From assembly GCA_022578965.1 (NCBI GenBank), contig MU400871.1, forward strand, positions 1 to 29,560: 29,560 nucleotides of DNA. Direction: 5' to 3'. A program made the position numbers and the translations under genes. Below, one piece after another: positions 19,908 to 29,560 of this stretch (the first letter of the stretch is position 1; the number at the start of each line of letters is the position of its first letter). This stretch comes from Xylaria sp. FL1777 (Eukaryota > Ascomycota > Sordariomycetes > Xylariales > Xylariaceae). The notes beneath the pieces were generated by a model that made no database searches, had not been told where the DNA came from, and saw nothing but the letters and a program-made list of their open reading frames with translations.

Positions 19908-22008
19908 ATTTTAAGTGCTTTAAACTAAAATAGTTCTTATGTTTGTACTTTTTTAGCTATATTACCTTTTTACTAATTATAACTTTTTTTACCTCCTTTA
20001 ATATAAACTTAGAATTTTAGTTTAAAGCAACTATGTTAATTTTTCTGCTTACGTTTTTATTTAAAAAACAACAAACTATAATTTATTTACATAATAACTT
20101 TAAATCTGTTTAAAGTTATCTTTAATTAATTAATTATTATATTTTATATACAATTATATTTTTTTTGTATTTTTTTAACGCTTAGTTTTTGTTGCATTAT
20201 ATATTATAGATTTTTTAACCGAAATATTGTTCTTTTTACTATTGTTTTCCTTACAATTACTTCGCTTGTTTATATAGTTTATTATATTAGCGTTTATGCT
20301 ACTTTTTACATTTAAATTAACTAACTTTTTTAATACTACTTTTATTGCTTTTAATTTTAAAAATAATTCTAATTATAAAAGCAATAACTTAAACAAGAAA
20401 TTTAATTTTATATGCTAACAATAAGTTATAACAAATATACAAAAGTACTAGCATTATAATTATAATTAAAACTATAATTTTTATTGGTTTTTAAAGGAAT
20501 AGCTTTTATTATAAACTATAACTAATAACTAGTTAAAGCTATAAATATGCAAAATAGTTAACATATTAAAAAACTTTAAAGTTTAACAGCGTTTTTAAAA
20601 AGCTAGTATTTAAATAAAATTTAAAAAAAACAATGCAAGTTATAATATTATTAACATTTTTGCATTTTAAAACAAGCTTTTTATTTTATTTAAATAATTA
20701 GCTTTTATTAAATTTAATCCTAAAGCATTTAAAGCTTTTAATAAAAAGCTTTACTAAGTTAAAAATGTTTATAATACATAATAAATCAAAAAGTTACTTT
20801 GTTTTTTTTAGTTTTAAATTTAAAACGCATTTTTATGTTTTATTGCCTTTTTTCTAGGTATTTTTATAAATTAGCAAACTAGGCATAAATTTTATAATAT
20901 AACTAAAGCTAATATGCTGTTTTTTTATATTGCTAAAGCATATATAATTATAGCTTTATTATTAAATGCATACGTATTTTTAATAAGCAATTTTTTATAG
21001 CAATTTATTAGCATTTATTTTTATAATAATAAAATATAAACTTGAATAATTAATATTTTTGCTTAATTTAAAATATATATTAGCTATAAGTTTGTTTTAA
21101 AACAGCTAAATAAAATAGCTAAACAAAGTTATATATATAGCAGCTAGTTAACTAATGTTTTAATACTTAAATTAATAAATATATAGCTTAACTTAAAGCA
21201 TATTATTTATAACTTAAGTGCTATGTTTATATATAATAATTTTAACTTTAAAAATAGTGTTTAAAATTTTAACATAAGTTATAAAAATATTATACAAAAT
21301 TTAACTAATTGTTTTATAGTTATTAGTTTAAATGTGCTTAGCTTATTTATGCAGTTATAATAATATGCTACTATTTTTTTTAAAAAAAAATAGCTTTTTT
21401 TTTACTTAATGCTAACTTTAGCTTATATAAATAAAATAACTAATTATTTATTAGTTTATGCTATTTATTTTTTATTTAAATTATTACATTTAGAAAAGTT
21501 TGTTTTATTTTTAAACATTATATAACCGTAAAATAACATTAGCTATATTTTGCAAACTTCCGCTATTTATAAAAACAAAAAAAAAATATCCAAAGTATAT
21601 TAAGTTTATAATACTTTATTTTATACTATTTTAAATTATTAAAATTATAATAAATAACTTATAATAGTATATAAAAATTAAAAAACTATATTTTTTATTT
21701 AGGCTATAATAGCTACTTAAATAAAAGCAAGCAATATATATAACTATAAATAATAAATGCTTTTTATATTAGCTTTTTTTTATATTGCGCTAAATTTTAT
21801 TTAACTAATTTTTTGGACTTTTTAAGATTTTTTTATAAAACATAATGTGTAATTCTTTAGCTGCAAACAGCATATTAAAAAAAATAAAGTTTAGTACTAT
21901 TAAGCTTTGCTATTATTACATAATAGGTTTTATGCTTATATTTTAGCGTTTTTAATTTATAACTTAGTTAAATTTAATATATTATTTTTTAATAAAGTTT
22001 AATTAAAC
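19908..22008. other. Unidentified degenerate element or spacer, left part
   Basis: About 2.1 kb that does not match the gypsy or LINE-like copies. It is mutated in the same direction but less saturated, with some intact TTCG, CCGA and CTAGG words. It continues after the LINE-like insertion at 25744-26025. Frames on both strands are closed by many stops. One plus-strand stretch at 20478-20510 reads FLLVFKGIAFI, which recalls the 'P..(I/V)F(K)G' region of pogo/Fot1-type DDE transposases. The similarity is too short to rely on, and no catalytic aspartates or terminal inverted repeats were found. It may be an old DNA transposon or ancient spacer; I cannot decide. Confidence 0.35.
21997..22008. 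repeat. 12-bp putative target-site duplication, left copy
   Basis: GTTTAATTAAAC directly before the TA-rich tail of the large LINE-like insertion; repeated at 25732-25743. It is a palindrome, so chance recurrence in AT-rich DNA is a real alternative. Confidence 0.5.
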
Positions 22009-25000
22009 TATATATATATTATATTACTTAGGACTAATAGCTTTAAAAAGCTATGCTAAAAGCTATTTAATTTTACATGTAAGTAAAAACCATGCTAAAG
22101 CTAAATAAAAATATTTTTGCTAACTGCTTGCTACTATAACTTATACCCCTTTTATAGCTAATTATATAAGCGCTATTATTTAGAAATTGCGTTGCTTAAT
22201 TTTTATTTAATACTGCTGTTTTTATTATTTGCGTTTTTGCTTGCTGCATAAGCATAGCTTTTTGTTATTTAAACTGCTTATTAACGGTTTTTAAACAGGT
22301 TTTCTTTAGGTTAGTTTTAAAGCTTTAATATATTAGCAATAGTTCGCAATTTTGTTTTTTGCGCAGTTATTAACGCAGTTTTTTTTAATAAGCAACTTTT
22401 TAAGCAAATAGTATTTTTGTTTGTTAAATTGTTGGCTTTTTGTTTATGTAGCGTTTTTATAGCAGTAATAATGCATAGTTAGCTTTAAGTTAGCTTTATT
22501 ACAAACTATATAAAGCAATAAATAAAAGCGTTTTTAGTTAGCTTATATGTTTAAATAGCTTTTAAGCATTTTATTGCTTAAGCTAAATAGTTGCTTTAAT
22601 AAAAAAAGCATATAGCTGCTTTTTTTTTAGTTTATATAAAACATAAGTTTGCTTTATTTTTAGCATGTTTTAAAGATTTACATTAGCTATATTTTTGCTT
22701 ATTTTTATATATGCTAGCTTAGTAGCTTTATTTTTAGTAGCTATAACATTAAATTGCTATTACATTTATAAAGTAAAAAGCTACTTAAAAGTAGTAATAG
22801 TTTTAAAAAAGTTTATTAATATATATTATGTTTGCATTTTTTGTAGTTATAACCTTAATATATACTAAGCATATTTTTTGCTTGCGCTATAGCAAACAAA
22901 ATAAAAAAAACAGCTTTTTAACTTTTAGCTTTTAATTAGCTAGCTTAACTTAAGCTAGCATTTTTTTTTTTTTTTTTTTTAGCATTTGCTTAGTTAGTAA
23001 GCTTAAAACTATTAGCTAATATAGTTAAAAATATACTTTTGATTTTTTGTTAAACGTTTAATAAGCTTATAATATATTTGCTAATATTTAAGTTTAGATT
23101 TTTTGCTTATTAAAAATAACTTTTTAATTATTGTTTAGCAGTTTATATGCTACTTAAACTATATTTGCTTTTATTGCTTAGTTTAGCTTTTATACTATAA
23201 TTAATTTTGTTTTTATTTTAGCTTTATAGCTAATAAAAATTATAATAATAGCTTAGTTAAAGTTTATTGTTATAATAGCTTTAAAGTAAGTTAATAAAAC
23301 AACGCATAAAAATTTTTTATTGTTGTTTATTTATAGCGTATTTATATAAAACATAAGCTATTAGCAAAAAAAGTTAGCAATTTTAGCTTGTTTGCTTATA
23401 CGATTTTTAAATTGCTAAATTTGCACGTATAGCAATTTTACTTTTGCAGCAAGTTTTTTTTGCTTTATTAATAACGCTTATAACAGGTTTTAAATAGCAC
23501 ATTTGCTACTTTTATTACTGCTATTTATTTATAGTTGCTTATTTATTTGCTAGAAATAATATACTTTTAATAATTTTTTAATAATTTAATAAGCGCTATA
23601 AATAGTTTGCTTATTTAGGTTTTTTTTAAAAAAAATTTTAGCGTTTATTATTGTTTTATTTAGCTTGTTTACATAGTATTACAAGTTTAATATTAAGCTT
23701 ATTACTAGCTGCTATTAGTTTAAGTTTGCACTATTAGCTAATTGTAGCTAGTTTTATATTAAAAAAGTTGCATTATAATTCTTTGCTTTTTTTATTTTTA
23801 CTTTTATTTCTTTTTAAGTTGTTATTTATACAAGCTTGTTTTATATATAACAGGTTTCTGTAAGTTTAGTTCTTAAAGCTGCGCAAGTGTTTTTGTAAAT
23901 CTAGCTAGTTGCAAAAAAAAGCAAAAAAAGCCTCTTAACTATTAAACTAAACTATATTTAAACAGCATTAAAAAGCATAGATCTTATATTACTTAAGCAA
24001 AAAATTGCAGCTTTATAGTTTTAATAGTTAAAATATGCAAATTAAATAAAAAAATATATTTAAAACAAAAACAAATTAATTAACATTAAGTTTTAAAGCT
24101 ATTATTAATATATAAATATTATAAAATATTTATTTATAATAACTATAGCAGTTTAGCTTAATAACTATAAAGTACTACATTAAATTATTTTTTATTTTTT
24201 TATTTTTTTTTATAAAAAAAAGTTTAATAATTATAAACTAAAAATGTTATATTTTGCTTAATTACTTTATTTTAATGTTATAAAACTAAAACTTGCAACA
24301 GAAATACTACAGTTAGGCTTTATTTAATATATTATAGCTAAAAGCAAATAAAAAGCTATTAATTTAGCTTTAAAGCATATTAATAGTGCTTTTATAATTA
24401 ATATAAAAAATAACAAAAATTTTACGCGAAATATTTTTATTATATTTAATTAATTAGCTATTATAAGCTTTTATACTGCTTTAATTTATAATAGTATAAA
24501 ACAGTTCTTTTAAACATATTAAAATAAATAGCATACTTTTTTTTTTATTAACTAAAATATTATTAAATATACTTGCAAAATATATATTAATAGCAATATT
24601 AAAAAACGTACTAATAGCTATATTACGTTATATAATCTTTTTAATATGCTAAATTTATTAATAAAAAAAAAGCAATAATTTATTAATACTAAAATTAATA
24701 AGTTTAACATTAAAGTTATTTAACTAACTAAAGTTTTAATATAGCAAAACATATTAAGTTTAACTAATAAAAATAAGCTATTTATTAAAAGTAATAAAAA
24801 ATAGCAGCTATATATTTTTAATTATAAAAAAGCAAAAAAAAAAAAAGAAAAAACTAAAGAATTATAGCTAAATATAAATTAGCACAAAATATTATATATG
24901 TTTTACTTTTTTTGCTTTTTTTTTAGCTTTTTAAAACTACTATTTGTTAGCAATTTTTTATTATGCTTTAATAGTTTAAATTGTACTAATAAATTTATAG

Positions 25001-25731
25001 CTAGTAATATATTTATATATATAAAAAAAGCACTTAAAAGTAATATGATTATAGTTAGTTTTACTAAAAATAATAAAATAAAAGTTATAATTATTACTAA
25101 GCATAAAGCTAACTAGCTTAACTATATACTAAGCATTTAATAAATATTTAATTGCTGTTTTGTTTATATTTTTAGTATTAATTTTAAAATTAAACAAAAT
25201 ATATTTTTAATAGTATTTTTAATTTATGCTTTGTTTGCAAAATATTTAGTATGCTTATTAAAAGCATACTAATATATTATAAAAAGCTTAGCATATAAAA
25301 CATAGCTATATTTTTCCTATTTATTTTATTTAAATATTTTTATAGTATTATAAACTAAAAAAAAATATAATATTTATATTAACTACTTTATTAAATATAG
25401 TAGTAATATACTATTAAACTTTTTTTAGCATAAAATATTTTGTTATGCTATTAATAGTAAAGTTTAAGTGTTAATATAAGTTTGTAAAGTGTTTTATGCA
25501 AAATTTCTAAAGCTTTTGCTATAAAAACCAAAAAATAATTCTTTTTTAAAGCATAAACTGCTAGCGTATTTTTAGCAATAACTTTAATAGTTAACTAAAG
25601 TTATAATAATATAAATTATAGCATACTTTTTATTATATATTTTTTTGCTTTTTAATATTTTTATTATTTAGCTATTATAAAAATTATAAAGCATATTTTT
25701 TAAAGCATTTTATATTTATAAACTTATATAT
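22009..25731 (-). mobile_element. Large LINE-like insertion, minus orientation, RIP-mutated
   Basis: The left end (22009-22030) is TATATATATATTATATTACTTAGG, read in two pieces: a TA-repeat tail, then the complement of the family 3' terminus. 22009-22430 aligns with the reverse complement of the GC-rich insertion at 18238-18615, carrying A/T at its C/G sites. A 12-bp repeat GTTTAATTAAAC occurs at 21997-22008 and again at 25732-25743, which would set the length at 3.7 kb. That repeat is palindromic and AT-rich, so the right boundary is less certain than in the other copies. Minus-strand translation gives many stops; no YADD box, endonuclease or zinc-knuckle motif could be read. It is the longest and possibly most informative member of the family. 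Confidence 0.55.
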
Positions 25732-25743
25732 GTTTAATTAAAC
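25732..25743. repeat. 12-bp putative target-site duplication, right copy
   Basis: Second copy of GTTTAATTAAAC. If correct, the large insertion ends at 25731. Confidence 0.5.
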
Positions 25744-26025
25744 AGTTTATAGCTTATTTTTAAACTTTAGTTTAGCTTTAGTTTATTTAGCAAACTTAAT
25801 TAACTTAAACTATTTTAGTTTAAAGTTAACTATTAAATTATTTTTATTTTTAAGCTTATTAATTATAATTAATTAATAGTTTAATAATATAAACTATATA
25901 TAACTAAACGTTAAGCTTTTTAACGTGTTATTATTTATATTTATTATAAAATATAAATTACTTTAATTGTTTTTTAGTAGCTTTTTTTTATGCTTTAGTT
26001 TAAAAAGTTTAATTTTTTATGCTTT
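25744..26025. other. Unidentified degenerate sequence, right part
   Basis: About 280 bp of AT-rich DNA between the LINE-like insertion and the LTR of copy V. It presumably continues the unidentified stretch at 19908-22008 across the insertion. I see no gene, terminal inverted repeat or similarity to other parts of the window. The five bases before the next LTR are GCTTT (26021-26025). Confidence 0.35.
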
Positions 26026-26519
26026 TGTTATAAAATTAGCACAAGGGTGGCCTTTAAAGCGGCTTAATGCCTTTATACATACTTTGCACCTCTTTTTTTG
26101 CTAGCTAAAGCCAAAGTTACATAATAATTTACCTAGCTTACTAAGCTTACAGTAATTTAAGGCTTACTAAGCTTATAGTAATTTAAAGCTTACTAAGCTT
26201 ATAGTAATTTAATGCTTACTAAACTTGCAATAATTTAAAAGAAATTATTACTTTTTTTACTTTTTTTTTATTTATATAAATATGCACTTTTTATATTTAG
26301 TTATTTATTTAGTTCTAGTTTTTTAGCTATTAATTTTTTATAACTGTTAAGCATTAATATATTTATTACTTTTAATTCTTTAAGACTTTTATTAATACAC
26401 AGTAGTAAAAATACTTTGAAAACCTTTTTAATGAACTATTATTAAAAATCTTATTATTACTTGCAAATTAAAACCTTAAAAGCAAACCTGTTATATTAAT
26501 ATATAATAAGTTTGTTATA
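26026..26519 (+). repeat. 5' LTR of copy V, subfamily A
   Basis: A 494-bp LTR beginning TGTTATAAAATTAGCAC and ending GTTTGTTATA (ancestral TTACA). The front 90 bases keep GGGTGGCC, GCGGC and GCACC, making it the least mutated type-A front in the window. Four 26-bp units lie at 26136-26239. It is followed by CTTTAATAGCTTTTTAATTA, the primer-binding-site position shared by all copies; mutation prevents naming the primer tRNA. Confidence 0.88.
26136..26239 (+). repeat. Four 26-bp tandem repeats in the type-A LTR
   Basis: Units at 26136, 26162, 26188 and 26214, each GCTTACTAAGCTTAYAGTAA plus six bases; the last is the most divergent (GCTTACTAAACTTGCAATAA). Each unit carries AAGCTT-type half-palindromes. 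Confidence 0.88.
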
Positions 26520-29500
26520 CTTTAATAGCTTTTTAATTAATAAGATTTAACATACAAAAATAAATATTAGTATATAAAGTTAAGTAATAAATAATTTATA
26601 AAATAAACTTTTAAAAATATACTAAAAAAATATTTAAAAAATAAAAATGCTAAATAGTATTACGTAAGTAAACTTTACTTAATAACTAATAAACTAGATT
26701 TAAATTATGCTACTAAAAACAAAAAGTTAAAAATTAAGTTTAAAAATTTTAAAAACTTTTAAAACTAGCAATATATTAAAATAATAAACCTTAGTACTTT
26801 TATTAGCTACTTTTATTAAAAAAAAAGCAGTAATAAAAAAAAAAAGTTAAGCAGTAATAGTAAAAAAAAACTAACGTTAATGCTAGTGTTATAAAGCAAA
26901 CTAGTTGCTTTAACTTAAAAAACAGCTTAAATATTAAGCGTTATAACTTTTAAACTAGCATAAATACTAGTTATAATAATTAAAACAGTAATAATAACTA
27001 CTATTATAACAATAAATTAAAGTTTTAAATAAGTAATTATGCTATAATTAATATTAATACTACTATTAGTAAACTTAACGCTTACTTTTATTACTGCTAT
27101 ATTTAAAATAATAACTTAAAATAAAAAACTTAACTTTTTATTATTATTGCTGCTTTTATTATTAAAACTATTTATAATATTAAAAATACTAAATATTAAA
27201 AGTTTTAAATTTATTGCTTTAAAGCTTTATAATAAATTTATAAATATAAAAGCTTTTTTAATTTATGCTAAACTTTATTTAAAATAATACTTTATTACTA
27301 TTATAAAAGAAAATTAAAAAATAATAACTACTTTATAATTTTTGTTAAAAAAAGTACTAAAATAGTTTTAATTTATTTTAAAAAATTTTTTAAAAACTAA
27401 TAAGTTAACTAACTTTAAGCTAAAAATAAAAAAAATTTTTAAAAATTATATTAAGTTTAAAAATCAAATAAAAGCACTATTTAAAAATACTTAAAAAGTA
27501 AAACATGCAAAAAAAGCACTTTATTGCTTAAAATAAACAAAAGTAGTAGCAAATTATACTATAAAATTTAAACAATTAATAATAATTTTAAAATTACTTA
27601 AGCTTGCACTATTTTATTTATTTTATAGTAAACTTAAAACTTAAATTTAAAATAAACTATATAAAATAAATAAACTAGCAAAAATTAATATATATATTAA
27701 TATAGCTATTATAATTAATTAATAATTATTTAACTAGTACTTTAAAACTAAAAAAACTAAAAAAAACAAAAAAAAAAATACTTAAAAAAGTATTAAATAA
27801 AAATTTAAGCAAATTAATAAAGTTTAAAAATAATAATCTTAAAATATATTTAAAGTTAAATGTTATAACTGTAAAAAAAAAGAACACTTTTAAAAATAAT
27901 GCTAATTTAAAAAAAAAAACAAAAAAAAAAGCTATAAAAAAGAAAAAATTCTTTAACTTAAAAAAAAAATGCAAGTTATAAAAGTTTAAAACAACAAAAA
28001 ATAACAAAATAATTTAAAAAATATGTTTTTAAAGCAAAAGTATAAAGTTATTATTTTAAGTTAAAACAAAAGTGCTATACTAAACAAATTTAAATGCTTT
28101 ATTTATATAAATTAAAATAAATAAGCATATAAATATTATTTAAAAGCTTTATAATTATTAAAACAAATTACAAAAAAATATATTTGTTATATAAACAATT
28201 AAAGTTATTTAATATATAACTTAAAAAAATAGTTTAACTAAAAGTAATAAACAATAAAAAGTAATAAATTAATGCAGTTAGTAAACTTATAAAACTATAA
28301 AAACTTTAAACTATTAAAGCTTAAAATATAGCTTAAAAAAAAATTATATTTAAAAAAACAAAACTATAACTATAAATAATATAGTTATTAAACTAATTAT
28401 AAACTATTAAAATATTTAATTGCTAAATAAACTTAAAAAAACAGAACTTATAAAACTTTAAAGCAAAAACAAATAAAATTAAAAGCTATAAAAAATACTA
28501 CAAAAAAAAAACTAATAAAAATAAACAAAGTATTTTTATAGCTTAAATTGCTTTAAATGTAATAAAACAAAAAAGCATTAATAGTTAACGCAAAAACTAA
28601 TATGTTTTAAAAACTAAAACTAATAATTTAACTAATTATTAAAAGTTATTACTATAATAAAATTATAATAAAAAACAATAATAATATTTTATGCTTAAAA
28701 AATTTAAAATATAATAAAATATTATAAAATTACTATATAATATATTATTATTATTAATACTTATTTAATAAATTAAAAAATAATTAGTTTTTTAAATAAA
28801 TTATAAAAACAAAAATATAAAACTTTTATAAATTAAAATAATTAGTTATAACTATAGTTTACTATAAAAATTCATAAAAATTTATAACATTTAAAAAGAA
28901 TTTTAATTGCATTTATAATACTATTTTAAAAAAATATAAAAATAACTACTATAAATATTATTAGTTAATTAAAGCATAATTATATTAAAAAATAGTTGCT
29001 AAAAATAAAAAAGCTTAAAAATTATAATTTAAAGCTTAACTAAAAGTAAAAACAAAATAAAGTATAATAATATTTAAAGTACTAAAAAAAACAAGCATTT
29101 AAACATTTAATAAAAAAAAGTTAAAAAACAAAATAAATACTTATTAAAAAAGCAATAAATAGCTAAAAAAACTAAAGCTTTACATAAAATTTAATATAAT
29201 AACTAGCAAAACTAATTTAAAGTTAAACTTATATATTAAAAAAAAAATATAATACTTTAATTAACTTAAAAATATAAGCTAATATAATTTTATTTAAAAT
29301 AGCAAAATAAAATGAAATTTTTTAAAAATATAAGCAAAAATCCTAAAAAATTAAAAGATTTAATAAAAGCACTTTTAGCTATAATAACAGTTGCATACTT
29401 AAAAAAACTAAACCTTTTAATATATTTATATAAAAATACAAAAAATAAATTATATTAAATATTACTAATATATTTAATTATAATATTATTTTAAGAATAT

Positions 29501-29560
29501 TATAGCTAAAAACTAGCAACTTTTTGATTTAATAGAAAGCAAAAATTATTAATTAAAAAA
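26520..29560 (+). pseudogene. gag and 5' pol relic of copy V (partial)
   Basis: The A-rich sense strand has stops in every frame. At 28549-28560 TGC TTT AAA TGT reads Cys-Phe-Lys-Cys, followed by histidine six codons later and another cysteine (ATATGTTTT) further on. This resembles a nucleocapsid metal-binding knuckle, but the spacing C-x2-C-x5-H-x8-C does not fit the canonical C-x2-C-x4-H-x4-C. It lies in the segment absent from the element at 2606. The opposite strand's open frame at 27726-28007 is a by-product of A-runs reading as phenylalanine and is not a gene. The copy is cut by the window end. Confidence 0.6.

Larger units (their letters stand above)
26026..29560 (+). mobile_element. 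Copy V: Ty3/gypsy relic, 5' LTR and gag, runs off the window
   Basis: A type-A LTR is followed by leader, gag region and front of pol, aligned with 2606-6010 of the left element. It stops at the window end just short of the RT domain. It retains the ~105-bp segment (28481-28586) that the left element lacks. Differences from the other copies are mostly C/T and G/A. Its 3' LTR and right flank are outside the window. It inserted into the unidentified AT-rich sequence, not into another gypsy copy. Confidence 0.87.

Noticed and set aside
20478..20510. FLLVFKGIAFI as evidence of a pogo/Fot1 transposase
   Set aside because: Eleven residues without catalytic aspartates, downstream motifs or terminal inverted repeats are not enough to call the family. 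Kept only as a hint.
22962..22980. T-run of about 20 as an element terminus or terminator
   Set aside because: It lies within the large LINE-like relic with no boundary or duplication beside it; low-complexity runs are common in this DNA.
24898..25116. Plus-strand open frame of 72 codons with ATG start
   Set aside because: It lies antisense within the large LINE-like insertion, with no recognisable domain. Its composition (Phe, Lys, Ile, Asn) is that of AT-rich DNA.
26136..26239. Regularly spaced 26-bp repeats, considered as a CRISPR array
   Set aside because: The units are contiguous with no unique spacers and recur at the same place in each type-A LTR. They are LTR tandem repeats.
1..29560. 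Mitochondrial or Plasmodium-like AT-rich genome
   Set aside because: No mitochondrial genes, tRNAs or intact frames are present. The bias comes from C/T and G/A transitions between copies of one gypsy family, with islands of normal composition at 1-91 and 18238-18420.

Overview
This window looks like a relic heterochromatic block from the nuclear genome of a filamentous (probably ascomycete) fungus. I find no intact protein-coding gene. Almost all of it is very AT-rich DNA, by eye about one-fifth G+C or less, packed with TAA/TTA and nearly free of CpG. It consists of old transposon copies that differ from each other almost entirely by C/T and G/A transitions. That pattern is the hallmark of repeat-induced point mutation (RIP), the pre-meiotic fungal process that mutates duplicated DNA. 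The fungal assignment is an inference from this signature plus the element type; no host gene confirms it.

The main component is one Ty3/gypsy retrotransposon family with a chromodomain (a chromovirus). Stop-riddled but recognisable reverse transcriptase, RNase H, integrase and chromodomain segments can be read directly on the plus strand at about 6.1-9.0 kb, and again at 14.1-18.9 kb. LTRs start TGTTACG and end (C/G)TTACA, both decayed to varying degrees. Two LTR subfamilies occur. Type A carries 26-bp tandem repeats. Type B carries a 38-bp palindromic unit.

Layout. 1-91: short normal-composition flank, possibly the end of a host gene. 92-2605: copy I (+), gag portion, split by a non-LTR insertion at 186-914. 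2606-10185: an element with a type-A 5' LTR and a type-B 3' LTR, best explained as a recombinant. 10186-13571: copy III (-), 5' LTR, gag and front of pol. 13572-19907: copy IV (+), most of pol plus a truncated type-A 3' LTR, interrupted by non-LTR insertions at 16052-17485 and 18238-18615. 19908-22008 and 25744-26025: an unidentified degenerate element or spacer, split by a 3.7-kb non-LTR-like insertion at 22009-25731. 26026-29560: copy V (+), type-A LTR plus gag, running off the window.

The second family is a set of insertions that share one terminus (consensus CTTAAGTAATACAATATA followed by TA repeats), have variable opposite ends, and are flanked by 12-14 bp target-site duplications. That is the behaviour of 5'-truncated non-LTR (LINE-like) retrotransposons. 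The 378-bp member at 18238-18615 is GC-rich over its first ~185 bp and looks largely unmutated. It is a fossil view of the family before RIP and may be too short to have been a RIP target.

No tRNA, rRNA, CRISPR or novel gene system was found. What is interesting here is structural: nested insertions, a reconstructable ectopic recombination, LTR repeat-unit turnover, and an island that escaped mutation.
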